Shown: positions 13,243 to 27,700, counted from the first letter of the stretch. The stretch is 64,000 nt of DNA from Varroa destructor (GCF_002443255.2 NW_019211456.1:49164486-49228485); one strand, 5' to 3'. Program-made: numbers and translations. The notes: generated from the letters alone by a model not told the origin.

Positions 13243-13543
13243 CCGGCCTTCACTGCGCGTCTCCTCTCTCCTGTCGTTTTCATCCTCTCTCGTTTGGTCT
13301 GTTTACTACACCCCATATCCCTTCTTTCTCCCTGTGTCTATCCTTTGGTTAGCTTACTCGCTTCTTATTGCTTCTTAGTTGCTCTTACGTTCTCCGTCGT
13401 TCGCTTGCTGATGTCGAGATATTGAACGTCAGGAAATGGGGTTCCTTCTTCCGGCATCTAGATGTCGAGGCAGTATATGGAACCACGCAAGAACTAAGGT
13501 AAACGACTTACGGGAATCCTAGGGGTTGCTGCCCTTCTCGGGA

Positions 13544-13554
13544 GGGGGGGGGGG
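13544..13554 (+). repeat. G11 homopolymer
   Basis: Eleven consecutive G residues inside the GC-richer patch. Unusual for the AT-rich background and prone to sequencing length error. Confidence 0.9.
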
Positions 13555-16500
13555 TGTGAATTCTTGATGAATCCACACACCGGTTTGGCTTTGCAAACTT
13601 GACGTTGCCGTTGCCACTATGCCAAACCACCGCTGTACTCACTGAATCCCTTAGGTTCTCTCCCCCTAAGTCACTCCGCGCTCACCCATCCCCCTTCAGG
13701 TCCTTTTTCGGTAGATCGAGTGCTCCTGATGGCGTCGACCGAATCCTACGGACTGAATAGCGCGGTCCTCGGTAGAGTTACAGGAAGGCAAGCCGATTTG
13801 CAGAAGGTCGTGAGAGATACGACCATTTGGGTGAAGGGGCTAGAACGGCTCAAACGGGGGAAAAGCTCACAAAAGGCCAAAGGGCCCACAGCCATAACGA
13901 TGGGATGAGGATCGACTGACTGAGACTGTTGCTCTTGGAAGGGAAGGGGAGGCAGAACGTGTCAAGTAGAATTGTATATCTCACTAATCAAATCTCCGTA
14001 CGCATGGTTAAGCATTTTATTACTGCATGTTGGAGTAACATACTCCGCTATATTTAGAAATAGGGTGTAAATGCGATGAACATTGGTGTAAGAGCCTTTT
14101 ACAGAAAAGGAGCATTACACAAAATATAGCAACTATGCTTGAAGGATCGCTACGGTACACGCGAGGTGAACCTTTTAACCACAACACGATTAGGTGGTGC
14201 ATTGTATACACGGCACAACTAAAGACAATTTGTTGACTAAAAACAAAGTTAAGACATTTAGAAATCATTTTTTTTTAGATTACAAGACTAGCAGTAATGT
14301 TATTCTTTTTATTTCTGTTTCCTTGCAATATTTTTGTGGTACTACATTGAGTCTGTGGGTATCTCGGCGACAGTAAACGTTGCTTAAAGTGACAGCCCCG
14401 AGCGTTTAACCCGTGAGTCCAGGTATCTCAATTGCAGTTAGGATTGCGAAAAATGTAAGACTAAAACACTACCGAGAAAAAAAAGAGATATTGTACGTCT
14501 CAATGAAGAGACTAAATATGCCCGAACACGACTGGCCAGCTAGGTTCAAAAGGTCAGACAACATGTAATGGGAGAAGATAACTCAAAAAATGCCGAAATT
14601 ACTGAATACTTACATAGATGAAACTTTCAATCTAAAAACCTCTTGTCATCAGTAGATTTTATCTGGTTAAAAATCATCTATCAGCGCTTATGGTCGGTCA
14701 CGGCATTACACATCCGCAGTATTTTCAACGAAGGCATAATAACTAAGTTCTCATTTCGGTATTCAATCCGACCTGCTAAACTCTCAACGGAGCAGAGACA
14801 TGTTTCTTGATGCCTATTGCGGTAGACAACTTGGATAACTCGAAAACGGTTAACTCACATTTTATATTGATCACATGCTACCCCAGCTTTCTTCGATGCG
14901 AATTCCCACCTATCGTATCAAGAGTCATAGGACTTGTTGTGAAGTATGGCATATATATATTGTATATGTCATTAAAAACACGATGCTTGAGGGCCGTGCG
15001 GAGTAATAGGTCTGCACCTGTACGTTTCTACATATCTGTGCAGAGTATTTCTGGCATCTATGGGTATCTTTCTTACATAGTACAGAGCATTTCTATATAT
15101 ATCTAAAGTGTGTTTAATTATTCTATGTATTTATATGAGTCCATACGCGACTTGCGCAGTGAAAAATAGTAATTGATAGAATATAATTATTATAAATCAT
15201 ATTCAATCTTTCTGGCGATATCACACTCTTGTCATATTGTCTTTAGAATGGGTGCGGAGGAAAAAGTCTGCCCTAACTTTTCTTTGAGTAAAGTTAGATT
15301 GATCTCTCTCAAGAGTTTTCACTCTTATTTCTATTATATGCCAGTTAGGATACATCGAAACATGCATGTACATAGATATTGTATGAGTACACTAATAGTG
15401 GTTTAGACCAACAATACTATATAAGAGCGCGTAGTGCCGGCCTAAGTCAAAACAGTTAAACATACGTCGGTGTCCACGTACAAATGTCCATAAGGGATCT
15501 CAAAATAGTACTAAAAAGGGTACGTTTTTCAAGATAACGTAAGTTACACTTCTACCCTCTCTACCTATAAATACATAGTATGTTTTTACCTAGTAGGCGC
15601 TATTCCTTGCCTTTGATGCTACAGGTTGAATGCGCGCACAAGGCAGTTGTTTTAACGCGAATCTAAAGTGGGGACTGAAGACGTCGTTTAGTATTATTTC
15701 CACTGGTACGGCGCAGGATTCCATAAAGAGGACGAGCGGACATGATATGCCGTAATCGCAAGGCAAGCAGGCCGCTTCCCGCCATACGTTTTACTGATCC
15801 TCTATAGGACCCATTTAGAGCTTTTTGAGGCGTTAAGAAGAACTTTTATACGATTTTCTAAGGGAAAGGACCAGAGAAAGTTAAGTCTCGCTGTAAAATC
15901 TAGAGGAACTGCTGGGTTTCAACTCAATATTCGTTAGTTGATACCATAATATAAGAAATCAAATAAAAAATAATCAACGCTCATCGAAACGATAGATGTT
16001 TAAATATAAACCAAATGTCTTTCATCCATTTTGACGTTTCAAACGTCGATCACATTAAGCTTTCCGTTTGATTGAATGCGTACGAAAATTATAACGGTCA
16101 TTGAAAACGGTCATTGTTATGCCATAGCAATGATATTATGATTGTAGTCATATTAGTATCACTCTTACGTTGTACGTACGTAATGTGACGGTTAGGTGGC
16201 GTCGTGTAGCCTGCGACAATAGTTAACCTGAAGATCGCTGCCTTAACAGTAACCTTTAATTTGCGATCAATTAAAGCTGCGACAAATTTGACAATAGTGC
16301 CCCTATTAAATGCTCATACTTGAACGGCTCATTAGATTACTCAATCACGTCAGTACTTAGGATCTAGCCCTAGATTAACTTAATCTCTCGCTTTAGGTAG
16401 CCTTTGCGTGAAATTTATTGTTGCATGGTAGACATTAACACAATGGTGGACTATTTTTCTGGTGCGTATTGAAATTGAATTGAGGACCTGGTCAGTGAGC

Positions 16501-17590
16501 GTGAAGTGCGAGGTAAAATATTGACGCAGAAGTGGGCCACTATGTATCTGTTATTCGTTACGATGAAACATACCGTTTCTAGTAATATATCCTTATGGTG
16601 AAGCAAACTTTTCGAGCATCAGGAGAGAGTATAATTGTTCTATTTTGTGCCAGCGACGTCATTGGGCACAGTCTCGCAGCCATTCAGATGGTTATTTCTA
16701 CTTATATAATGAAAAAAAAGAAGCGAAATTAAATTAATTTTTTTCAGTTGAGTAAATGTTATTAGCTTGTAGCGAAGAAACAATGTGTATACAATAAGTA
16801 GCATAAAAACCTTTATCTAAGAAATAGATCCAACAAAGGCTCCTTAGATATTTGGATGAACAAACATATTTTCCAGGGAAAGATCGGTTGAGAGCGCTTC
16901 TTACTGTTATCAGATAAGATTTATCAGCACAGTATGAGCGCCAACCCATTTATAGTGTCTATATGATTACTTAGATCAAACAACTTACGCGCCGTCAACT
17001 CATGATTGACACTTGTATGGTCAGAATACAAAGAATAGGTGCCCGTGTTTTCCTTGGTACGAATAGAGCAATTTGGGACCAGTCCGTGTTGCGCCATCTC
17101 GACAGTTTTTAATCAGAAAAACGTTCATCTGAGCGGTAATAATCTTAACAAAACCTTTCATTCCCACAGAATCTACACATGGAAACGGAAACAGTTTTCT
17201 GCAAATGATTTTTGCCCCTTCTTCTGAACCGGAGTTAAACTACTCTGTGCAAACAGTTTTGAAAGCTTATCCTTTGCGTACAATTATTTAAATAGTCAAC
17301 CTCATGATCGAGCAAAATAAATTTACTAGAACGTAGACATTATCCCATAGGGGCAACAATTACATTTTGTCCCTATGCGTACACGCTGATTGCACATAAT
17401 CGTTGAGTTAAGTCGTGCGCGTATTTTTATGCACATTGGTGGTTGGTCCAACCTGACTTAGTGCGTCCCGTAGCCTCGTAAGTTATCGTCGAGGGGTCTA
17501 TATTAAACACTTCATTCCGAAAAAAAGTTCCAAACGGACACGAGTTGAGAGCCCTCTAGATGTCTGCTCGCTTATCGGAAAAAACAGCGA

Positions 17591-17601
17591 GGGGGGGGGG
17601 G
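17591..17601 (+). repeat. G11 homopolymer
   Basis: Eleven consecutive G residues in an otherwise mixed sequence. No associated gene. Confidence 0.9.
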
Positions 17602-18963
17602 TCGAAGCGTGAATTTATGCGAAATTTCGACAGGGTACCAGAATCTGCTGATGTTAAACAATTTAACTGCGAAGCGATTTGCACGACAGTTGAACAATGC
17701 AGTGAACGCAATGATCAGAAAATGGTGAAGACCGAAAAATTTCACTTGTATGTTGTTTGTTCGGCGGCAGTGACGGAAAAACAAATTCCAGTCAACAGTT
17801 ACAATGCGGTCAATATGCCCCTTTTAATAGTTGGGTTTTTCAGTTGGCAGATAAAGATTTTCTTTATCAGACAGAATAGAAATACCCACCGTTTACTGGA
17901 TCAATAAGGCAAAGAGAGATTCTAAACTATATCAGTATTTGTTCCTAGCTGTAGGTCGACAGTTAACCCATGCGTAGGTTTAAATACGATTACCGTCAAT
18001 TATTTGAGCATCAGCATTTATAACATATATATATTATTATGCCTATCTACATCGGTTCTAATACAGAACATACGATAATAGACAAATAACTTTCTACCAT
18101 ACAGATTATTTCATACAATAGCTCAGATGAACCGCCACAGGATGCTTCGTCCTGGCTCATTAACTAAATTTAAATTGTATAATTAGTTTATTATCTGCTA
18201 TAGAAAAAAAAAAGAGTAAAACACAGACGCAAGTGAACATGACGAGCAGTTACATTCTAAAAGACCGGAAACGGAGTACTTATCTTGATTCCTGTAAATA
18301 ATGATTAATTTTACTAAATAATCGTGCATCTGTTGATAGCAACGCAATGAATCCAGACACAATTATAGAGCCTTAGCATCGATCCATGCATATGATTACA
18401 GCATTTGATGATTTTCTGTTTTTTTTTTCAAACGAAGCCCTAATGCAAATGAATGATAGGCAGTCTGTGCGCAAAAAATAGAATTACTAACGTAGCAACA
18501 AAGAACAACACGTTATTACTATATCCACGTAATATTTTCATAGCCATATATTTACCGGAAAATTACACTTAATATTGCCAATCGTTTAGATTACTAAGGA
18601 TTACTTGAAACAAAGAAGATACGTTATTAAACGATAGGGCAGCATCGCATACAGATTCGTCAACCCAGGTTTCGTAGAAAACACAACATGTACGAAGTTC
18701 ACCAGGTGAAATCGCTCGATGAAATCAATTGCTCGCCGTTTGGCTGTGAAATCTGGGTTTTAGACAAACATGGAGACCTACAGACTCATGGCTTCGCTTG
18801 ATTTAGGATAACCGTAGACGGTTTTGATATAGTTGAACTGTCAACTTTTTCCGTTATCTCGTCATACTTCGAATGTAGCCTTTCAAGACACGATCTGCCA
18901 AAAAGAACAGCTTAAGATTAGTACCTGTTTAACAAAAACTGAAATTCATTAGAATTAGTCAGT

Positions 18964-18988
18964 TATCCTTATTTACTATCCTTATTTA
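18964..18988 (+). repeat. 12-bp tandem duplication (TATCCTTATTTA x2)
   Basis: Two exact copies with a 13-bp period, consistent with a small replication-slippage duplication. Confidence 0.9.
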
Positions 18989-21521
18989 TTACCAATGTAC
19001 GAATCGAACTTTGGTCATAGCTTATCAATAAAGGAACAACATTTTTATGTCACTTTCATAGTTTTGTGTAGGTCCGAGCCATCGAATCCAGGCGATATCC
19101 AAGGGCTAACTACAACTTTTGTTTCTACACGAGCAACTATAGAAATTAGCGTCAATGCTTGTTGTATCAGTGCTAGAACACTTGATGGAAACTAACATTC
19201 TTATGCCATATCTCAAAGTTACCAAGTCATGTCGGTCAGCAGCGATAGCAACAAATGCTGTAGATGTAGCATTAGCACAGAAAGTGCGGTAAGTTCTAGT
19301 GTTATGTTATGTGTAAAACGGGTCCGTACCCCAACCCCCAAACTTGAGCAGTACGACGGAAATGGTTGATTGAAGAGAATCTAGCTTGACTCCAGCAGTT
19401 TTAGGATCATTTCTGGAATCATCTAGATTGACGCTAACAGTTGAGATCTTCTATTCCTGCTACATAATTAACGTGTCTGAATTACCGACACGACCGTAGC
19501 TGTGGCTTGAAATCCTGACAGGTACTTCTATTGGAATATTTATGCGCTGGTGATGATCTCGCACCCTCTACTAAATAGCTCATGTAACCCATCGTACGAC
19601 CTCCGGCTAAAGCAGGAGCAATCGGAAGGTTCTTGCAAACCGCTGTTGCTAAAATAGAAAAAAGTCATTCCCATCTAATAACAGAAAATGTACGTCAATA
19701 AACTGCCAAAAAACCATAATACAGCAAAATTTTACATTACGTTTTTAGTACGTGTAAAACGATTAATTACACGATGGATGTAATTGATCGAACACAACAA
19801 TGGAATCAACGTGATATAAAAGCTGTATAGTTGAGTGCTCAGTCGCGACATTACCGTAGACATACTTACGCTCGGGAACTTGCGTATGCGAAAATAATGG
19901 CGGTCCGCACTAAGCCATTCGAGAACAAGTTAAAATGCTACTAATGTTTTAGTGCTAAGTAAAATACAGGCATATATTGAATTTCTACAGGCTGTTCAGG
20001 ATCCATCTTTTAATCTGACCTAAGTTGCCGCAAAATGGTATTTGTCTTTTTTACGGGAAAACTTGTTAGTCAGTTTGAAATTAAGGTTACTTAGCCACGA
20101 AGGCGCTCAGCACCGTATGTCAGTGACCAGGGCCAAAAAAGGTTTCTATATATAAAACGTACAGTTTACACACGGGACGGGTGCCAAAATTTTGATTGTA
20201 TATTATTTTGACTTTCCGCTTTTATAGCACTAGACTTGATGCCACTATGAAATGGCTGTTTAAGCCGAACGAAAAACAAATACAGGTTTTAAGCAAGGTT
20301 TTCAAAAGGAATAGTGACCCAGTAATGCCATACGCCCGTACACCAGATTCGATGTCTGCTTGTGACGAGCTCTGAAATAGCGAATCCGACGAAACAGATG
20401 GTAGCGCATGACGCGTTACGACAATACTTTGGTAAAAACGATAGATAGAAACCATGAGAAGACTTTTGCGAAGCGGTTTATAACGAGTTTATTGTCGGAA
20501 CCTGCCAGAGTTGCATTATAGCTCAGTAACTATATTAATAAGGTAAAGGTTAAGCACGTTATTAACACTGTTATTTCTCATTATACAGACGCCACCAAAG
20601 TGTACGCAAAAAAGCACACGTGGCGCGTATTTGGAGAGGCGGAATGACTGTAAAAACTTATAGGTTGACGTTATCCGCAAACTAATTCAACTGAAAAGTT
20701 CCACGTTTGCCTGTACCGTAAATGCACATTAATATCCGATTGCGAGTGTGCCGCTTATGGCCAGGGTAATTGAAATATATGGATACGAGGCGGGGCAGAA
20801 CCCTTTATGCAGCCATGATATGATAATTTATCGTGTGAGATTTTTGCTGTCAGGCATGCTTTAAACGGGTAGTATAGCTAGCATATATTTATATCAGATC
20901 AGAAAATTTTGATGACATAATAAAAATCGCGGCACCATACGATATGGACACGGAATCAGCAAGAAAGATTATCTCGTCCACCATCTTAGATTTATTCAAG
21001 TGGCTCTACGAGCCGAGAGAGACTTCGAGAATAGCCTATACTTACAGCTTTGTTCTCGACAAAACTATAGCCACTTCCTAAGTGCACTGCATAAACTTAT
21101 GGGTTATAAGACCAATGGCAGCCTGTTAAAAAACACTATGAGAATTTATTCCCAAATACTGACACTTCGGTGCCAAGGGCATCATCTCGGCTATTAGTAA
21201 CGTAACCAATGTTTCTAACACTCAAAGCCTTTCGGGTTAAGACGATAGGTGTCCTTGAATAAATGACGTTTCAACAATGATATTGAAATCTCCAACGACA
21301 TCACGTCTCAGGCGCATCTGAATATTGCCATAACTTCTTCGTTCATTACCATTAAACAACGATCCATTATACCAGAATAGGTGCTCGATTTTGAAGATCG
21401 ATACTTACATGGGTGGCGACAGATTATTGCATATCGTCTTCTATATTGAACGGCGGAGCTACCGTCAACCCGCGGGCTGCGTTTGCTTTCAACAATCGAT
21501 GGCCGAATCAATGAAACATTG

Positions 21522-21548
21522 ATATATATATATATATATATATATATA
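21522..21548. repeat. (AT)n microsatellite interrupted by assembly gap
   Basis: Alternating AT for 27 bp running directly into the N block. TA units resume on the far side (21649-21655), so the array is longer than shown. Confidence 0.95.
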
Positions 21549-21648
21549 NNNNNNNNNNNNNNNNNNNNNNNNNNNNNNNNNNNNNNNNNNNNNNNNNNNN
21601 NNNNNNNNNNNNNNNNNNNNNNNNNNNNNNNNNNNNNNNNNNNNNNNN
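21549..21648. other. assembly gap, exactly 100 N
   Basis: One hundred N characters, the usual placeholder for a gap of unknown size. Both edges are TA repeat, so the assembly probably broke in a long dinucleotide array. Open frames crossing it are meaningless. Confidence 0.98.
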
Positions 21649-21844
21649 TATATATGATGATAAAGAGAGCGTAGATCAGCTCCATTTGAGGACATTAACA
21701 ACTGACTATATATATATTCCTTAAGCTACATATGAATCCTCCGACTCTCCTATGGGTTTCTGAAAAAGAATCACTGGATGTTGAGGTTGGCTTTTTTGTT
21801 TAGGAAATAATCCTTTTCTAATTTGGTTATATACGTAGCGTTGC

Positions 21845-22059
21845 CTATGCCAAGAACCCGAAAGCTCGATTATCTAATACGTATTGTTGATTTATAGATG
21901 CCATAACTTCTTCCTTGTCATAGCCCGGTACAAGCGAGTGGTATTCGCTCGGGTTTACATTCAAAGCCTCAGGGTCTGGCATAACGCATTTTCTAGTCTG
22001 ATCAAACGTCAAGTATAATAACAGATCTACTAGCTGTCGTACCAACGCAGCTCTAACAA
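21845..22059 (-). CDS. weak candidate terminal exon
   Basis: Unrecognised. On the minus strand a T-rich acceptor (CTTTTTTTAG, ending at 22060) precedes a frame open from 22059 to a stop at 21845, about 71 codons. The start shown by simple ORF finding is a TTG, so an exon rather than a complete gene is the only sensible reading. The C-terminal part has a mixed, soluble-protein composition (for example PDPEALNVNPSEYHSLVPGY). No domain is identified and no partner exon was found nearby. Confidence 0.15.
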
Positions 22060-24742
22060 CTAAAAAAAGCCAGTTAAATCATATAATGAATCAAGTTACC
22101 GCGATGTACAGCACAGCAAATAGAAGCCATATTGGAACGCTTTATAGCCTTATGGTTTTGACTACAACCTTCAAAGGCTCTTGGTCTCAAAAAAGATCAG
22201 TATCGAATATGAAGAGTACTGATGTGAGACATTCAGCAATCCTTCCTATTACCTAGCGGGTCTCTCTTTCCGCTTTGTATAGGCACTCTATCTGTTGTGT
22301 CTTTAGTTAACCGATATACTGTAGAGACAAGCGGACGCGTTTTCGTTTAACACAACGATTGAGACGACGTTTGTCAATCCGAAGTCAAGATAGAACGTCA
22401 TCGAGATCTCATCGGATCGATGAGGGATATTTCATAATAACCATTGACTCTTGATCACGAGAATCATATAGTAGGTCACGAATAGTTACTGGGGAGTAGC
22501 TTGGAATAGAGTTGTCGGCCATAGTTTATTTCCATAAAACAGATCATACGGCTAACGTCCTCACGGCCGACACGCGACGCATCGATCTCGATCGATACCA
22601 ACCCGCTCGCCAGATTCAACCTATAGGTGCTACTTTCTACAAAATACCATCATCTCTAGCAAACTGTTAACTTTTTTGGGTGCATTGCCTAAGGCAAGAA
22701 GGGGTCAGCTTCAGAGAATTAGCTTCAATAATTATGGGACACTAATAACAAATTAGTCGATCAATTATTTCCTTAGAAGAACGAAGAGAACGTTGTAATA
22801 CAAATAAGAAACGATACAAAAACTAATTTACGATACTAAAAACTAACTTAATAATAAAACCCGATAATACTGAAGTTTTGTCGATGATAGTTCATAGAAA
22901 GACACATTTAACAATATGCTGGATAATCATCCCGCGGTACTGAATCACGGTGATGACAGCCACTTGTTTCATGTAACTTTTGGCCCATTTCTGATCTTGA
23001 TATTTTCGAGCTGTATCTATTCTTACAAAAAAAAAAACGTGTGTGTTACTACGCATACGTCTCTGATAGCATGCTTTTTCCAAAGACGTATGTTTATGCG
23101 GTTGCAATGGCTGAGCTATCGTGTCCTATTCTTCGTTACAATTATTCTGCTTCGAGAGATGCCTTTTCATTTTTTTTTTAAATATCAGCAGTCACTGAAA
23201 GTTGCCTTAAGTTTCCAATGAAACTATAATAAGTTCTTTAGCCGCCTCTTTCTTGAAAAAAATATCATACTGACGCTAGTCCGATGACGACTCAGGCGTT
23301 GCTACAAAAAAAAGGAAAAACGTTACTTCAAATGAATTTGAAAAGCTACAACGTTATACATATTGTATGATGCTGGAGCTGCATACCGGTTCTCGAACTT
23401 TCATGCTTTTTATATATACGATAAGCTGAGAAAATATTTGAGAATCCAATTAAACTTATAAGTGTATCTACTTATGTGATAAGTGTTGCTAGGAGCTGAA
23501 TACTAATTATCCTAGTTTACATTTGGCGCTCGAGAGGCGCATGCAAACATGGAAAGCTAGCATGACAATGGCTCATAATAGACCAAAGCAGTATCAATAT
23601 GGCCTTTTATTTAATATGGCTTCTTTGTTGGAAGATAGCAGCTAGCATTAAATCCGCACTAGGCTTCATCGATGCCTTTTTTGCGCACTTGAAGTGTCGC
23701 ACGCCGTGGGGACTTAATTGTTCAACTAAGACTACTTACAATTTCGCACACTTGAGAGGCCCTCAATGAGATGTTCCATGGAAAAGTACAGCTTTCCTAC
23801 GTCTTGCCAAAGAATGATTTGGCGTTCCACTGTTGAGCGGTTACATAAAAAGAACGAAAAGAAACTTTTATTTAGGTCGCCTTGATCAGGCCTAGAAAAG
23901 GCATTCCAGCGATGAAAACAGCCTGCTAGTTGAAACTGGACTAAACTGTAAACTCTGATTCACCTCACTTAATCATAATGACAGGCAATGCATAGTAGTA
24001 CTTTCACAATTCTCTCAGTCTGTCCTTGCCAACCTGAGATGTGTCGGCTTCAACCTGGAATGCCGACTCGACGAGGGCCTAATGAACAAGGTCTGCTAAC
24101 CTTATCTTACCATACGCAGGCCGAACACCACAACACCTATATATTCATGAGATATAAGCAAAGAAAAAAATAATCCACTCTGACTTGAAATAGAAGCGCC
24201 TCCTTCGCCTATTCCGACACACTTGTAATAAATTATATTTAGTTTGTAATAACTTTCCGTTAGCTTTCTTTAAATACGTCATCGCGGCTTGTAGAATCTG
24301 TCACTTCAATATTTCGTCCTAAATAAATCCGTTATTTATTAGACAATGTTATTGTTTACGTTATCTAGCAGGATAGTCTAAATAAAATGACGCTAATCAC
24401 GTTTCTGATGACCTAGGAAAGGAAAAATACGACGTCAGCAAGGCTAGTTGTTGGTATAACTTGAATTGTATATATTAATCGAATCCGTCGCTATCAGGCA
24501 TGATACTTATTAATCATAACCTAGTTTTGATAGCAGGAAGAGCTCCATAATTATCTTTGTCCATATAAAAAGTATGTATATAAACAGATCAAAAAAGTAT
24601 GTGATCTGGACGAAGGCGTAATTCGGTCAGGGGTATCGGCTCTGCCTTGCAACTAACCGTTTCAGGTGGTCAGTAACCTGTTTAGCCACGCAACGATAAT
24701 CCACGCCATAACAACTATAGCAAGTACCGAAAAACCACTTTG

Positions 24743-24777
24743 CATAATAAACGTTTGTTGCCATAATAAACGTTTGT
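24743..24777 (+). repeat. 16-bp exact tandem duplication, period 19
   Basis: Two identical copies of CATAATAAACGTTTGT separated by three bases. A recent local duplication. Confidence 0.95.
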
Positions 24778-27700
24778 CACGTTGCTCAGAGAACTGACGA
24801 AACAAACAAAAGCATCAAGTCATGCTTGTCTAGCGTACTCGTTGGTTAGTGACGCCCTACAAATAAATGTTCCTGTTGAAGTCTTTTCATCGTCAGCACG
24901 AAGGAGATTGAGTAGGACATAATGATGAGTTAATCAGAGTTAATGGTTACGCAACAACACTTCAGTCTGTTCGGTCAGAGTGGGGCTATGTATTTACTAG
25001 AGCGGTAGTGCTAATTATCCGATTGCATTGTCATGGCGTTTACAGAATTGATAGTGGTAATAACTTTTATCAGAAAACCTAGAATGAAGGTCGTGGAAAG
25101 ATTATGGCCAACATGACAACCGGGTCGTTCTTTTATGTTTCTGACTCGACACACGTGTCGTGACAAACTCCAGCGCGTTACCCAGAAGCAACCGAGGGAT
25201 CATTATGTTACTGATCGAGAAGTGGAAGTATGCCAACAAAGGCGACCATTCAGACAACGGGGGAGAAATAAGGAAAATAAAGCGAAGCAACGGAAAGAAG
25301 AGTCTGCTGATGAAGAAGATCGTGTGATACGGTGGCGAAAGAAGTAAAACGTTGGCTGGCCAATAGCACACTGCAGCGTTACGGTCAAAGGAAAAGTAGA
25401 CGGTCGGCGACTGAGCGATTCCCTGTAATGGTCGGGCGTGCGGATCGGCATTCGAAGACAAATGGCTACGAGAAGTCTCCTAAGGCTGGAAAAAGATGAT
25501 CGCAGAAACTATTTTAAGCTCATGAGGAATCTCAGAATAAGCCCGACGTAAGCCTAGATTGAATATCTGGCGGATCATATATAAATAGGCGTATGCAGGC
25601 AACGAAATAAAGTACGATAAACCAACAAAGACTTCTTTATCGTACACTATGTGCTCTTAAATTAAGTAGTACGATTTTGTCATAGAACATAGAAACAGTT
25701 CTCCAGGGAGCAACCTGGAAAAGGTCGGAGTTTCGCTTAATGCTACTTACACGCTTGCCTTTGTGAGACATTTCAAATTAAATGTAACATACATACTGGC
25801 CGGCGACGTCGGCTAGAGCGTGTCGATTACGGCTGGCTTGGAATTCCCGGTTCAATCTTGGGTCTCTCCTGCGCCTGACTGCGTGTCTATATAATTCTAG
25901 GCAACAAACACAGGGGCATCTGTATTTGGTAATACAATATATAATAGTACGCATATAATACAATACATATATATAGGTCTGCTTATTTGCAAATCACCGC
26001 AACTAAATGCCCGTTTGTGAACCTGTCTGTCTATTTGTAACACTCACACCGATTGCTTCGCTTCGCGGCAATCAAGCGAAGATTAAACAGAAAGAATTCG
26101 ATTATCTTCCCGACCCTTACGCCAACACGCATATATTATTGCGAGCCAATTACTGTTTAATAAATTGCACGGGCTCACCTGAGATGTAGTATTTCGAATA
26201 ATTCTAAATTGAGTATTCATAATGATAATAATATACGGGAAAATGAGTTTCATCTAATTAATTCTGTAATTACAAGAAGATCGTGTGTAAATACTTCGCT
26301 AATTCAGTTAACTATCAGTTGCCAAGTATTAAACTGTGTATTGCTCAAACTTTGACTCTTGCCTATTTGTGAACGACCTTTTTTTGCAATGGCTAGCAGA
26401 TAGGGCAGAATCTCTTTGTTTAATGTCCCATTTCTCCTTGAGCCGCTTTTCATTAGAGACCCTTATTCGCTATTCTAAAATAGGTTAAGTTTATATGTAC
26501 ATTTACTTTCGTGTCGATAATTTGGAAAAGTCCCGGTGATTTTGTGAAATTATTTAAAGCGATAAGCTTGATCCAGTGGGAAATGCCGTGTTGAACTAAT
26601 GAACGCCTGTATTAGTCGCTAGCATAGGTTGAAAGCTATTGTACCTTGGCATTACGTCTATAACGCTATATATTATGATGTGTACATGTATGTACTATGC
26701 ATTTGCATATTATGCAGATGTCCTTCAGTAATCAGGTAGGTATAGCCTAAGTATTGGCAGAGAATTGGTCACGATTCATGTGGGTTACGCATCACATATC
26801 GGTCTGTGCATAACTAGATGTGTTAAGTATGCTTTGAGCACGTTTTGCGTTGCCGGTTTACAATGTATGAACAAGATGAAGAAAAGTTTAACTCATCCGC
26901 TTTTATTTGAGGTTTCGTTATCGCCATGAGGTGCAATCTTTTCAATCTTCTCCGTACTTGTTACGTACTGGTGGGTTAGAAGCGAACTGATGGGGCCGTC
27001 GTTCTGCTTGCTTTGTCAATCAACTAGCCTTAATAGCAACGTTGAGTGCTCTCGTGAAAGCCATTGGTGCCTGTGCGGCTTGACCAACGGCGTCCCATAT
27101 CCCACGCGATGCCCACTTATAGCCCAGTCACGTCTGAGAGCAAAGGTGGCAAGGTGAACCAACCTGTGTTTTCTCCACCTACTTCTCGTTCTTCTTTACC
27201 GAACAGAGTTCGTCTCTAGTGTCGAAAACTGAACGCCTAAACGTTGGTTCCGATGAACTGGTAACATTAAGGCGCTTAATTTTATTCTGTTTTTGCGCAG
27301 CATCCGTGGCTGTATCGCTGAAAAACTTTAGGCATATCTCCCCGCTATGACGCGCGTAATTTGATTATCAATTAACATGCGGTTATCTTTCTACCTACTG
27401 TCTTTAATTTTTCTGGTTCAGGTTGAGCTGACTGACTTATCGAAAAATAAACACCTCACCTAATTGTGCCGTGTCTACTATAATCAAACGACCCCTGCAT
27501 GTTAGGTTAAGAAAAATTAACCAATTATTATGAAATGGCCGAACAAACGAAAGCAAATCCTGCTATCCGCCTAGGATGATTTTATTCAGTTGTATTAGAC
27601 CCGACTTTACCTGAAGTTCATAACCTTACTATGGACAGGTGGGCGGGTTATTTATTGCACAACGTCTTAAATGCCCTGACCTTATAGCAATCGTTCTTAG

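Larger units (their letters stand above)
13960..21521. other. non-coding stretch
   Basis: No supported gene. It contains a G11 run at 17591, a 13-bp-period duplication at 18964, many short A/T runs, and chance-length open frames. The frame at 17560-17907 is 115 codons but includes the G11 run and shows no motif. Confidence 0.55.

Noticed and set aside
21308..21701. Open frames with poly-X and Ile-Tyr repeats
   Set aside because: They run through the N gap and the TA repeat and are not real.
22916..23221. 101-codon ATG frame with two hydrophobic stretches
   Set aside because: Hydrophobicity follows from T-rich sequence; start context is weak and nothing else supports it.
25820..25875. GGTTCAATC with a foldable arm, like a tRNA T-arm and B box
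   Set aside because: No matching acceptor stem, A box or anticodon arm at the right distance.
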